Below, one piece after another: positions 33,551 to 42,341 of a stretch of 64,000 bases of DNA. The translations under genes were made by a program, and so were the position numbers. The stretch covers positions 682,001-746,000 of the forward strand of contig NZ_BMGP01000002.1 in NCBI RefSeq assembly GCF_014640255.1, in the 5' to 3' direction. The notes under the pieces were generated by a model. The model had not been told where the DNA came from and did not search any database. It saw only the letters and a list, made by a program, of their open reading frames with translations. Origin of the DNA: Subtercola lobariae. GTDB lineage: Bacteria > Actinomycetota > Actinomycetes > Actinomycetales > Microbacteriaceae. Each line of letters starts with the position of its first letter. Within the stretch, counting starts at the first letter, position 1.

Positions 33551-35153
33551 TACCGCTACCTACGTAATCGACCCCATCGAGCGGGAGATCTTCACCTACA
33601 CGGTGGAGTCGATCGTCGAAGAGATCGACATCAACATCACGCGCACCGCGCACTCGCCGCTCGTTTACGAGTACAAAGACTATTGCGCGGGGCTGCTCAC
33701 CAAAGACTTCGCCCTGCTGGGGCAGAGCCAGTCGAACCTGCCCATCTTTCTCGCCGACCTCGGCGACCCGGTCTCTGACGTGATCGACATCATCGGCGCC
33801 GAGTCGCTTCGAGCCGGTGACGTGGTGCTGACCAACTACGGCGAGGTCTCGGGTCAGCACCTCAACCACGTGGTGGCGTTCACCCCACTATTCTCTCGCG
33901 AAGACGAGATTCAGGGCTACCTCGCTATTCGCACGCACTGGGCCGACGTTGGCGGAATCACGCCGGGATCGTTGTCGTGGGAGGGCACCGACCTTCGTCA
34001 AGAAGGCTTTCAGGTGCGAGGTCTTCGGGTCATGCGGGAGGGCAACGTCGTTCCCGAGGTCGTCGAGACCATTCGGGCGAACTGCTACATGCAAGCCGAA
34101 GTCGTGGGTGATCTGATGGCCCAGGCCGGGGCGTGTCTCGTCGCCGCCGAACGATGGAGAGAGCGGGTGGCCTCGCGCTGGAGCGGCGAGCAAGTGGCTC
34201 AACTGGTCGCCGCGCAGCTCGAGACCAGTCGCCAGCTCGCTGCTCGCGCCGTGTCGGAGCTGCCCGACGGCGTCTACGAAGCGTCGTGCATGACCGACGA
34301 CGGCGGGGGTGTCGGCACAGCGCCGCTGCGCCTCTCGGTGAAACTCATCGTCGAGGGTGACCGCATGGTCGCCGATCTCTCTGATCTGCCCCCACAGGTC
34401 GCGACACCGATCAACGCGGGTAAGAACGGCGGCGCCATGAGTGCCATGCGGGTGGCATTCAAGTCGCTGCTCGTGCCGAATCGGCAAGCCGATCAAGGGC
34501 TGTTCGAACCGCTCTCGATAGTGCTGCCCACGGGCACAGTGCTCAGCGCCACAGACGGTGCCCCGATGGCACACTGGAACACGACCATCCCGACCATGGT
34601 CGATCTGTTCTTGAGGGCGATCGGCAGCCGGCTGCCCGAGCGGGTTCCGGCCGGCCACCATGGCTCAATGGCCGCGCTCATGCTCACCGGGCGCCGAGCC
34701 GACGGAACCTGGGTGCAGTACATCGAGACCGGTAACGGCGGTCACGGCGCCCACTCCGAAGGCGACGGTTTCGGCCCCCTGAAGACCTTGATGCACGGCG
34801 ACAACAAAGCCATTCCCATCGAGCTCGTCGAAGGCAGTGCACCGGTTCGTTTTCACAGCTACAAATTGCTGCGCGACGCCGGTGGAGCCGGTCTGCACCG
34901 TGGCGGCCCCGGCATTGAACGCATCATCGAGCTTCTCGAACCACTCACGCTCAGTGCCGGCATCGACCGCACCGTCGACCCGCCGTGGGGCATGAACGGA
35001 GGCGCCCCTGCCCAATCCGGCGAGATCGCACTACTCTACCCGGGCACGCAGACGTGGCAGATTATCAGCAAGGTCGACCTCGAGTTGCCTGCCGGCGCCC
35101 TCATTCGTCAACGTACGGCAGGCGGCGGAGGCTGGGGCGAACCGGTCAGCTGA
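33543..35153 (+). CDS. hyuB: Hydantoinase/oxoprolinase subunit B (HyuB)
   Basis: 536 residues of the PF02538 family, starting MTDTATYVIDPIEREIFTYT. Conserved segments include ARTAHSP-like ITRTAHSPLVYEYKDYCAG, HLNHVVAFTPLF, THWADVGGITPGS, ETGNGGHGAHSEGDG and the ending GGGGWGEP. It forms the catalytic pair with HyuA in ATP-dependent cyclic amide hydrolysis. Translationally coupled to hyuA by an eight-base overlap and followed after 24 bases by a TetR gene. Confidence 0.87.
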   Translation: MTDTATYVIDPIEREIFTYTVESIVEEIDINITRTAHSPLVYEYKDYCAGLLTKDFALLGQSQSNLPIFLADLGDPVSDVIDIIGAESLRAGDVVLTNYGEVSGQHLNHVVAFTPLFSREDEIQGYLAIRTHWADVGGITPGSLSWEGTDLRQEGFQVRGLRVMREGNVVPEVVETIRANCYMQAEVVGDLMAQAGACLVAAERWRERVASRWSGEQVAQLVAAQLETSRQLAARAVSELPDGVYEASCMTDDGGGVGTAPLRLSVKLIVEGDRMVADLSDLPPQVATPINAGKNGGAMSAMRVAFKSLLVPNRQADQGLFEPLSIVLPTGTVLSATDGAPMAHWNTTIPTMVDLFLRAIGSRLPERVPAGHHGSMAALMLTGRRADGTWVQYIETGNGGHGAHSEGDGFGPLKTLMHGDNKAIPIELVEGSAPVRFHSYKLLRDAGGAGLHRGGPGIERIIELLEPLTLSAGIDRTVDPPWGMNGGAPAQSGEIALLYPGTQTWQIISKVDLELPAGALIRQRTAGGGGWGEPVS

Positions 35154-35177
35154 CCGACGAACGAAAGAAGCGAAACC

Positions 35178-35921
35178 GTGACCACGAACAAAGAAGTTCC
35201 CTTGGCAAGAATTCACGGCGCCAACCGTGCAGAGGCTTTTCCCTGGGAGGCCGACGCCACAGAGTCGCGCGACCTCGACAGCGATTCGACCCGCGGCCGG
35301 CTCGTCGCCAGCGCCATCGAAGTCTTTCGTAAGAACGGCTACGAGGGCGCGAAAGTGGGCGACATCGCTCGCCGGGCCGGCCTGACGACGGGCGCCATCT
35401 ACTCCACGTTCGGCAGCAAAGACGCCTTGTTGAGCTATGCCGTCTGGACGGCGAGCGGCAAGGCCATCGACGAACCTCTGTACAACGCGGTCGGCGCACC
35501 GGTGCAAGCCCTCGAACGCCTTCGCATGGTGATCGGTGACATTCTGCACGCTCCCAATCGTGAGCTGCACGTGGAATCGGTCTTCGCTATACGTCGCAGT
35601 CAGGCGTTCGCCGACATCGCCATACCGCAGGGCCAAGTACGTGCCCAACGCCTGGTGCACTTGCTCGCCGAAGCGCAGAAGAACGGTGAGATTCGGCATG
35701 ACCTCAACGTCGACGCCCTGGCGCTGTACTTGCTCTCAACGCTTTCGGGGGTGGCGCTTCTCGCCATCGGCCGAACCATCGAATGCTCTGAAGACGACTG
35801 GAAGAAGGTCATCGACACGATGATCGACAACCTCAGGCCGCAGAACGGCTCCGCCGATCATCCATCACCCGCAGTATCACCCGTCACACAGCACCCAACA
35901 GAACCAGGAGAATCACAATGA
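35178..35921 (+). CDS. TetR-family regulator
   Basis: 247 residues. HTH at about 40-85: ASAIEVFRKNGYEGAKVGDI, ARRAGLTTGAIYSTFGSKDAL. The helical ligand domain follows, and a Pro/Ser-rich C-terminal tail of ~25 residues is unusual. It sits inside the operon between hyuB and the ABC transporter and overlaps the substrate-binding protein gene by ATGA, so it is co-transcribed and probably controls the whole operon at 31421-31440. Confidence 0.87.
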   Translation: MTTNKEVPLARIHGANRAEAFPWEADATESRDLDSDSTRGRLVASAIEVFRKNGYEGAKVGDIARRAGLTTGAIYSTFGSKDALLSYAVWTASGKAIDEPLYNAVGAPVQALERLRMVIGDILHAPNRELHVESVFAIRRSQAFADIAIPQGQVRAQRLVHLLAEAQKNGEIRHDLNVDALALYLLSTLSGVALLAIGRTIECSEDDWKKVIDTMIDNLRPQNGSADHPSPAVSPVTQHPTEPGESQ

Positions 35922-36973
35922 AACTACGCATGTCACGTGCGGCTCGCATCGTCGCGATCGCCGCCGTCGCAACAGTCGGCCTTGCCGGCTGCGCTTCAGG
36001 CGGCAGCACCGCTTCGAGCACCAGTAGCAATGGCGCTACGACTGCCGCAACCCTCGCTCTGAACTTCTCGCCGAGCGGTATCGACCTGCCGGTCTACGAC
36101 GCCCTTGCCAAGGGATACTACGCAGACGAGGGCCTGAATATGAGCATCCTGGTCACCAAGAGCGGTCAAGATGCCATCAACGCCGTCAACTCGGGCCAGG
36201 CCGAATTCGGCACCGCAAACCTGCCGTACCTCGCGCTCAGCGAATCGCAGAACATCAAGACGCTCTCGGTGGGCAACCGCTTCGGCACCCACACGTTCGG
36301 CCTGTTCATTGCGAAAGACGGCGGCTCGACCAACCTCACAGACCTCGAAGGCAAGACCGTTCTCGCGGCAAGCTCAGGCATCATCGATGAGACCAAGGGC
36401 GTGCTCGAGAAAAACGGTGTCGACACCTCGAAGATCAACTTCGCCACCATCGCCGCCTCGAGCTTGCTGACCGCCTACGCCGGTGGCCAGGGAGACGCTC
36501 TCGCCACCTCCATTCCGTTCGGCGCCCCCGCCGTTCAGCCCACTCGACCGTCGTACGAAGTCAACTTCTCGGACTACGGCGCGACCATTCCCGACTACAC
36601 CTACTTCGTTCGCCCCGACACTGCCACGTCGAGCCCGGCTCAGATCACCGCTTTCTTGAAGGCCACCTACAAAGGGCTGCAAGACTCGCTGAACGACCCC
36701 TCGGCCGCCGTTACGAGCATGGCTGCCCAGGTTCCGGGGCTCAACACTGACACCGCGCTCGCGCAGTGGAAGGCCATCGTGCCGTTCATCTGCACCGTGG
36801 GGGCAGCGCCTGGTTCATCGGTCGCCGAGATGCCCGAAGCAGCGTGGGCAAGCGCCGGAGGAATCATGTCGAGCCTCGGAATCACTCCGACCACGGTCGA
36901 CACCAGCTCGATGATGACGAACCAGTTCACCACTGGTGTCACCGACATCACGTGCCCCATCGCGGCACAATAA
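35918..36973 (+). CDS. ABC substrate-binding lipoprotein (NMT1/TauA-like)
   Basis: 351 residues. Signal peptide with lipobox GLAGC at about residue 25, then a Ser/Thr linker and a type II periplasmic-binding fold of the NMT1/SsuA group: SGIDLPVYDALAKGYYADEG, GQDAINAVNSGQAEFGTANL and LEGKTVLAASSGI. These bind sulfonates, pyrimidine precursors, or other small heterocycles. With hyuAB upstream, a cyclic amide or N-heterocycle is a reasonable guess for the ligand. Confidence 0.87.
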   Translation: MKLRMSRAARIVAIAAVATVGLAGCASGGSTASSTSSNGATTAATLALNFSPSGIDLPVYDALAKGYYADEGLNMSILVTKSGQDAINAVNSGQAEFGTANLPYLALSESQNIKTLSVGNRFGTHTFGLFIAKDGGSTNLTDLEGKTVLAASSGIIDETKGVLEKNGVDTSKINFATIAASSLLTAYAGGQGDALATSIPFGAPAVQPTRPSYEVNFSDYGATIPDYTYFVRPDTATSSPAQITAFLKATYKGLQDSLNDPSAAVTSMAAQVPGLNTDTALAQWKAIVPFICTVGAAPGSSVAEMPEAAWASAGGIMSSLGITPTTVDTSSMMTNQFTTGVTDITCPIAAQ

Positions 36974-37001
36974 TCGCGGCACAAGAGAAGGGCAAAAACG
37001 C

Positions 37002-37805
37002 ATGACTGCCACAACCCTTGACCCACCTGCGGTCAGCATTCAGAACGTCTCTCGGCTCTTTCGAACCCGCCAGGGCACCACTCAGGCACTGAAGGGTATC
37101 AACCTCGAGATAGCCGACGGCGAATTCGTCGCCCTGCTGGGGCCGTCGGGTTGTGGCAAAAGCACGCTGCTCACGCTCATCGCGGGCCTTGACACGCCCT
37201 CGAGCGGCGAGATCAGCATGTACGGCACGAAGCAGGTCGGCCCGAATACCGCCGCTGGGTTCGTGTTTCAGAAAGACCTGCTGCTTGATTGGCGGTCGGC
37301 GCTCTCGAACGTGCTCATTCAGTTCGAGATGCGGGGCATCCGCCCCGGTAAGGCCGAAGTAGCACGTGCACGGGAACTTCTGGCAATGGTGGGCGTCGAG
37401 CAATTCGCCGACGCCCACCCGTTTCAGATGTCGGGCGGTATGCGTCAGCGGGTGGCGATCTGCCGCGCACTGGTGCATGACCCACGGCTGTTGCTGATGG
37501 ATGAACCGTTCGGCGCCCTCGACGCGATCACCCGTGAACGGCTGAACTTCGAGCTCGCAGAAATCGCGGCACGGTCGAAGAAGACCGTGGTGTTCGTCAC
37601 ACACAGCGTCGAAGAGGCGGTCTTTCTCGCCGACCGGGTCATCGTGCTTTCACCCCGGCCCGGCGTCATCCACGCCGAAATCGTCATTCCGTTGGCACGG
37701 GATCAGCGCGGCTGGCCGGGCGAAGGCACGCCGCTCGACCCGTACGTGCGTCAGGCCCGTCAGGCGATGGACGCAATTCATCTTGAACGGGAGAATGTCG
37801 CATGA
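37002..37805 (+). CDS. ABC transporter ATPase (SsuB/TauB-like)
   Basis: 267 residues from the ATG at 37002 (AAGGG upstream). Walker A GPSGCGKST, Q-loop FVFQKDLLLDWR, signature MSGGMRQRV, Walker B LLLMDEPFGALD and the switch histidine VFVTHSVEEA are all present. It energises the adjacent importer. Overlaps the permease gene by ATGA. Confidence 0.92.
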   Translation: MTATTLDPPAVSIQNVSRLFRTRQGTTQALKGINLEIADGEFVALLGPSGCGKSTLLTLIAGLDTPSSGEISMYGTKQVGPNTAAGFVFQKDLLLDWRSALSNVLIQFEMRGIRPGKAEVARARELLAMVGVEQFADAHPFQMSGGMRQRVAICRALVHDPRLLLMDEPFGALDAITRERLNFELAEIAARSKKTVVFVTHSVEEAVFLADRVIVLSPRPGVIHAEIVIPLARDQRGWPGEGTPLDPYVRQARQAMDAIHLERENVA

Positions 37806-38647
37806 GTGCATCCGGTGTGCTTCGAACCTCGCCGCGCCAGCTCGGCCGGCCAGCCGATGAGCCTAAGCCCGAGCGCCTGCCCTCGCTCTGGCGAGAACGC
37901 GTGGGCACCGGGCTCTGGGGGCTCGCGGGCATCGTGGTGCTCGTTCTGCTCTGGCAAGTGATTGTGATGGTCACGAACCAGCCTCAGACCACGTTGCCGT
38001 CGCCGATTGCGGTTGCGCAGTCGATCGCCAAGAACGCGAGCCTGCTCTGGTCTGGCGTACTCGTGACTGCGCGCGAGATCGTCATCGGGTTCGCTCTGGC
38101 TGTGGTGATCGGCAACCTGATCGCCGTGCTGCTGTCGCTCTCGCGCTTCGCCGAGCGACTGCTCTACCCGACGCTGGTGCTGTTGAACACCGTGCCGAAG
38201 GTCGCCATCGCGCCGCTGATCATCATCTGGTTCGGCTTCGGGCCGACCACGAACGCGATTCTGACGCTCGTCATCGCCATCTTCCCGGTGATCGTCAACA
38301 CCACACTCGGTTTGCAGAGCTGCGGCGACGACTACCTTCGGTTGGGCAAGGCAATGGGCGGCAACGGGCTGCGCCTGTTCTTCAAGATTCGTGTGCCGTT
38401 CGCCATGCCGAGCATTCTCGCGGGCACCAAGCTCGCGATGACGTTCGGCACGACGGGCGCCGTCGTGGGCGAGCTTCTGGCGGGCCAGGCCGGGCTCGGT
38501 TACGTCTCCCAGTTCTCGGCCGGTCAGCTCGATACGCCGCTCACATTCGCGGCCATCGTCGTGCTCTCGGCGCTCGGTCTCGTGCTGTTCTATTTGGTCG
38601 TGATCGCCGAATACTTCATCTTGAGGTCACGGCAGCCGACGCACTAA
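37802..38647 (+). CDS. ABC transporter permease (SsuC/TauC-like)
   Basis: 281 residues with six predicted TM segments. The cytoplasmic coupling loop carries the EAA-type motif DDYLRLGKAMGGNGLRLFFKI. An N-terminal Arg/Pro-rich cytoplasmic segment of ~35 residues precedes TM1. Completes the hyuAB-tetR-SBP-ATPase-permease operon. Its stop overlaps the stop of the convergent DUF3533-like gene by four bases. Confidence 0.9.
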   Translation: MSASGVLRTSPRQLGRPADEPKPERLPSLWRERVGTGLWGLAGIVVLVLLWQVIVMVTNQPQTTLPSPIAVAQSIAKNASLLWSGVLVTAREIVIGFALAVVIGNLIAVLLSLSRFAERLLYPTLVLLNTVPKVAIAPLIIIWFGFGPTTNAILTLVIAIFPVIVNTTLGLQSCGDDYLRLGKAMGGNGLRLFFKIRVPFAMPSILAGTKLAMTFGTTGAVVGELLAGQAGLGYVSQFSAGQLDTPLTFAAIVVLSALGLVLFYLVVIAEYFILRSRQPTH

Positions 38648-39852
38648 GCCAGCGACCGCGTCAGGCCGCGGCGGTCGTACAGCCGCGTGGCGAGCAGCCC
38701 CGCGATCACACCGACCACGGCCGTGATACCGCAGAAGATCAACGCCCGACCCAGCCCCGACTCGAGCGTGCCGCCGAGGTAGAGCACCGAGCGGGTGCCG
38801 AGGTAGATCTGGTGCATCGGCTCGAAGCTGCCGAGCCAGCGGAAGAGCGGCGGGGTCGCTTCGAGGGGAATCGTTCCGCCCGCTGAGGGCAGCGAGAGAA
38901 TGATGAAGATGAAGAGGTTCACGAGCATCCCGATGCCACCGAAGATGGCGTTCACCGCCTGAGCGACGATCGCCACGGCCCAGATAGCTGCCGCCGAAAA
39001 GGCCCAGAGCTGGAGGGGGTTGTCGATGGGCATGCCGAGCGCCGAGGCGATGGCCACGTAGAGGCCCGAAACGACCACGGCCAGGCCGAGCATGATCGCC
39101 CATTTCAGAATGAGCGTCGAAGCGCGGCTGAGGCCGGAGTGGCGCGTCAGCGTGTAGACCGGGCCGACTTCTGAGGGCACGAAGCCCAGACTGCCGTCGA
39201 CGAAGGTGCTGACGATGAGCGAGCCGGTGAAACCGCAGAGAACAATGAGCAACGCGAAGTAGAAGGCAGAGAGGCCGCTTCCCGTGCCATTTGGCAGCGG
39301 ATTATAGGGTTCGACCGAGATGGTCGCCCCGGTCTGAGCGAGCGACTGGTCGGCCATCGCCGTGACGATTGCCGCCGTCGACGTTCCCGACCGTGGGTTT
39401 GTCAGCACGGTGATGGTGGGTGCCGGGGCGGCGGCGCTGCCGGTCGAAGCGGATGCGGCATGAGCCAGGTAGGTCGTGCTGTAGTCGGCCGGCACGACGA
39501 TGGCGCCATAGAGTGTGGCGTCATCCATCTGCGACTTCGCCTCGTCGAGAGTGAGTGTCGACACGTCGAACTTGTCGTGGTCGATGCCCGCGACGAGCGC
39601 CGATGTGAGCTTGTCGCCGACGTTCGTGGTCGTGCCGTCGGGCAGCGTGTCGCCTGTGTCTTCGTTCACGATGGCAATCGGAAAGCCCGAGAGGCTCGAC
39701 GACGAATTGATGGTGCCACCGAGGTAGAGCGCGGCGAGCGCACTCATGACGCCGATGACGATCACCGCGGGCACCGCCCAGAGGCGAGCGCTGGCGAGCA
39801 GGGCGAGACCAGTCTTTTGCGTGAGATCGTCAGTGTGATTGTATGTGGCCAT
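38644..39852 (-). CDS. DUF3533/YhgE-Pip-like ABC-2 type membrane protein
   Basis: 402 residues: one TM near the N-terminus (VPAVIVIGVMSALAALYLGG), an extracellular domain of about 160 residues beginning PIAIVNEDTGD, and a block of about five TM segments at the C-terminus. This is the YhgE/Pip and SNG1-like (DUF3533) architecture of ABC-2-related proteins implicated in drug tolerance or phage interaction; no ATPase accompanies it. Divergent from a TetR-type gene with a palindromic spacer, so it is probably an inducible efflux or stress component. Confidence 0.8.
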   Translation of the reverse strand: MATYNHTDDLTQKTGLALLASARLWAVPAVIVIGVMSALAALYLGGTINSSSSLSGFPIAIVNEDTGDTLPDGTTTNVGDKLTSALVAGIDHDKFDVSTLTLDEAKSQMDDATLYGAIVVPADYSTTYLAHAASASTGSAAAPAPTITVLTNPRSGTSTAAIVTAMADQSLAQTGATISVEPYNPLPNGTGSGLSAFYFALLIVLCGFTGSLIVSTFVDGSLGFVPSEVGPVYTLTRHSGLSRASTLILKWAIMLGLAVVVSGLYVAIASALGMPIDNPLQLWAFSAAAIWAVAIVAQAVNAIFGGIGMLVNLFIFIILSLPSAGGTIPLEATPPLFRWLGSFEPMHQIYLGTRSVLYLGGTLESGLGRALIFCGITAVVGVIAGLLATRLYDRRGLTRSLA

Positions 39853-39868
39853 CGCGTTTCTCCATTTT

Positions 39869-39903
39869 TCTTACATGTGTATGTCTACTATACGCCTGTA
39901 AGA
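39869..39903. promoter_or_regulatory. Inverted repeat TCTTACA / TGTAAGA in divergent spacer
   Basis: TCTTACA at 39869-39875 and its exact complement TGTAAGA at 39897-39903, around a partly symmetric core (GTGTATGTCTACTATACGC). The 58-base spacer serves both genes, so this is the expected TetR operator. Confidence 0.55.
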
Positions 39904-39910
39904 TAAATAC

Positions 39911-40507
39911 ATGCCACCCGCAAACCAAACTCGGACAGACCCGCGACCAGCGCGAAGTCGCGAGGCCCTCATCAACGCCGCCATCGCTCTGGTCGACGCG
40001 CGCGGCGCCGACGAGATCAGCGTCACCGACCTCGCGGCTGCGGCCGGCGTGACGCGAATGACGTTCTACCAGCACTTCACCGATCGGAATGCCCTGCTGC
40101 AGGCTGCGGGTATCGCCCGCTTCGAGGGTGCCCTCGATCAGTTTCGCGCCGCAGACGGTTCGAGCTTTGAAGCGGCGCTGATCAGCCTCTTTCTGCACAT
40201 GGCCGAGAACCGCACGTTCTACCAGCGGCTCAACGAGGGTCGAAGCGGTCTGCAGGTCTACCTGGCCATTCAGAACTACATCGCCGAGCAGATAGCTTCG
40301 TCGACGCTCTTCGCAGGGGCGCCGTTGTCGGCGCTGCAGAAGGTGTTTCTCGGCGGCGGGGCCATGGCATACACGACCGATTGGCTCGACTCCGACTCGC
40401 TCGGCTCCGACTCGCTCGGCTCCGACTCGCTCCTGCTCGAGCCGGCCGCGCGCCAGGCCGCTGCCGAACTCACCGCGCTCATCGCTGGGTACCGGGCAGC
40501 GACCTGA
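39911..40507 (+). CDS. TetR/AcrR-family regulator
   Basis: 198 residues; HTH at about 17-62 (EALINAAIALVDARGADEIS, LAAAAGVTRMTFYQHFTDR). The ligand domain is conventional except for a 15-residue insert LDSDSLGSDSLGSDS near residue 160, made by three 15-base repeats. Divergent from the DUF3533-like gene and very probably its repressor. Confidence 0.87.
   Translation: MPPANQTRTDPRPARSREALINAAIALVDARGADEISVTDLAAAAGVTRMTFYQHFTDRNALLQAAGIARFEGALDQFRAADGSSFEAALISLFLHMAENRTFYQRLNEGRSGLQVYLAIQNYIAEQIASSTLFAGAPLSALQKVFLGGGAMAYTTDWLDSDSLGSDSLGSDSLLLEPAARQAAAELTALIAGYRAAT
40385..40429. repeat. 15-bp tandem repeat x3 inside the TetR gene
   Basis: CTCGACTCCGACTCG followed by two copies of CTCGGCTCCGACTCG; in-frame, encoding LDSDS-LGSDS-LGSDS. 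Confidence 0.9.
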
Positions 40508-40687
40508 GGCGCAGAAGCGCGGTTCAGTCTGACCGCACGCGCATCCGTCGATCAGTCGTCACTTCGCAGAGCGAGGCGAATGCCCGGCTCACGGCCGCAC
40601 CGTTTCATGCCACAGGCGTAGCCCGAACTATCGCTCGCCGCTCGTCGGGCCAGCCCCACCCAGCCGGGGAAGCATGCTCCCAACGGC

Positions 40688-41437
40688 TCAGACGCGCATG
40701 AGGCCGCCATCGCAGACCACGGTTTGCGCGGTCATGAAGGCGCTGTCGTCGCTTGAGAGAAAGCACACGGTGCCCACGATGTCGGAGGCAACGCCGACAC
40801 GCTTTATCGCTTGCATTTGCGCGACGTGTTCGAGCACTTCGTTGCCGATGAATTTTTCGCCGCCTGACGTGCGAGAGGCGGTCGGGCAGACCGCATTGAC
40901 GGTGATGCCGTAGGGCGCGAGGTCAGTTGCCAACGCACGCGTGAAACCGACCACCGCACCCTTGGCAGCCATGTACGCGACCATGCCAGACACGGCGAGA
41001 CCGAGCGAATTCGAGGCTAGGTTCACGATTCTGCCCCAGCCGCTTTCACGCATCGAGCGCATCACCGCGGTCGCCATCAGAAACTGCGAGTCGGTGTTGA
41101 TGGCAAAGATTCGCCGCCACTCGGCGTAGTTCAATTCGAACAGGTCGACAAACGGAAAAACGCCCGCGTTGTTAACGAGAATGTCTACCCGGCCACCGAA
41201 GTCGAGCAGTTCAGGAGTGATGCCAGCGACGGCATCGGCATTCGAAATATCGGCCGTGATGCCGGTGGCTTTTCGGCCGAGTTCTCGCACCGCCGACACG
41301 GTCGCATCAGGCGAATGGATGTCGACGGCAATGATGTCGGCGCCTCGACGGGCGAGTTCCAGTGCGATTGCCGTGCCGAACCCGCCGGCCGCTCCAGTGA
41401 CAACGGCGACTCTGCCGCTATGTGTTTCAGTGATCAT
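40688..41437 (-). CDS. Short-chain dehydrogenase/reductase
   Basis: 249 residues from the ATG at 41437. Classical SDR: VTGAAGGFGTAIA for cofactor binding, NNAGVFPF, active-site region IVNLASNSLGLAVSGMVAYMAAK with YMAAK as YxxxK, and VNAVCPTASRT. The usual catalytic Ser is present in the LASNS stretch. Substrate unknown; beside a catabolic operon it may oxidise an alcohol intermediate. Divergent from a TetR gene over a 103-base spacer that contains GAAC-N5-GTTC (41443-41455). Confidence 0.87.
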   Translation of the reverse strand: MITETHSGRVAVVTGAAGGFGTAIALELARRGADIIAVDIHSPDATVSAVRELGRKATGITADISNADAVAGITPELLDFGGRVDILVNNAGVFPFVDLFELNYAEWRRIFAINTDSQFLMATAVMRSMRESGWGRIVNLASNSLGLAVSGMVAYMAAKGAVVGFTRALATDLAPYGITVNAVCPTASRTSGGEKFIGNEVLEHVAQMQAIKRVGVASDIVGTVCFLSSDDSAFMTAQTVVCDGGLMRV

Positions 41438-41540
41438 GCACCGAACATAAGGTTCACTATCGTTTAAGTCAATGCACAATGGTGAAACTGGAGAGGGCCG
41501 AGAATCGGGGTCGCAGCGTGGTGCGCCTAGGCTAGCTTTC

Positions 41541-42173
41541 ATGGCGTTGCGCGATGCATCATCGAAGACAAGTACCGATCGCGGAGACAGATCGAGAAAA
41601 GTCATTCTCGACGTCGCCACCAAGCTGATGTCGGCGCGAGGCTACGACGGAACCAGCATCTCGGCGATCGCCACAGAGTCAGGGCTGCCGGCGAGTTCGA
41701 TCTACTATCACTTTTCGTCGAAGCTCGGCATTCTGACCGCCATCATCGAGCGCGGGAGCCACAGGTTTCTCGAGGGCGTGTCGCTCGCCGCATTTCCGCC
41801 CGAGAATTCGCATCGAGAGAACGTTTTCGAGCTTCTTGAGCGCGGGCAGCGCGGCATCGAAGCAACCCCCGAGTTCGTGCAGCTGCAGTTCGTCATCATG
41901 TTCAACTCGCCCGCGGGCGTTGTGAATGCCGCTGTCGAACAGACGCGGGCCGAAGAACGCGAGGGTCTTCGAGTCGGGCTGGCGGCCGCCTACGCCGACC
42001 TCGGCGAGACCACGGCAGGTGTGATCGCCAGCGAGCTCGTCGATTTTGTCGGGGCCGCTTTCGACGGCATCTTCGTCGCCGGCCGCCCGGGCTCAGCGAC
42101 GACGAAGGCTAACATTCGCCTGCTCGCCGAGGCGACTGACGCGTTGGCGAAATCGGTTCTCGCCAGAAACTGA
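41541..42173 (+). CDS. TetR-family regulator
   Basis: 210 residues from the ATG at 41541; an in-frame ATG at 41472 would add 23 residues lacking family character. HTH: KVILDVATKLMSARGYDGTS, IATESGLPASSIYYHFSSK. The C-terminal ligand domain is unremarkable. It lies between the SDR gene and the FAD monooxygenase operon, and a TGTA...TACA palindrome separates it from the latter, so it probably controls both. Confidence 0.85.
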   Translation: MALRDASSKTSTDRGDRSRKVILDVATKLMSARGYDGTSISAIATESGLPASSIYYHFSSKLGILTAIIERGSHRFLEGVSLAAFPPENSHRENVFELLERGQRGIEATPEFVQLQFVIMFNSPAGVVNAAVEQTRAEEREGLRVGLAAAYADLGETTAGVIASELVDFVGAAFDGIFVAGRPGSATTKANIRLLAEATDALAKSVLARN

Positions 42174-42249
42174 CTTGACCGGTCAGAACCTCGCCAGGTC
42201 GGGCTGTTGACTCGCACGCCGACGTGGAGTACTTTGCATGTGTCGCTAG

Positions 42250-42265
42250 TGTAGTGATCGTTACA
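42250..42265. promoter_or_regulatory. Palindromic operator upstream of monooxygenase operon
   Basis: TGTA-GT-GATC-GT-TACA: symmetric outer and inner blocks, 77 bases upstream of the monooxygenase start. Confidence 0.5.
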
Positions 42266-42341
42266 TACAATCTCGAGTATGCCGAAGCGGCGATGACCAA
42301 CGCGGCGTAGTCAAGACACCAGTCAGCAAAGGAGCATTCTG

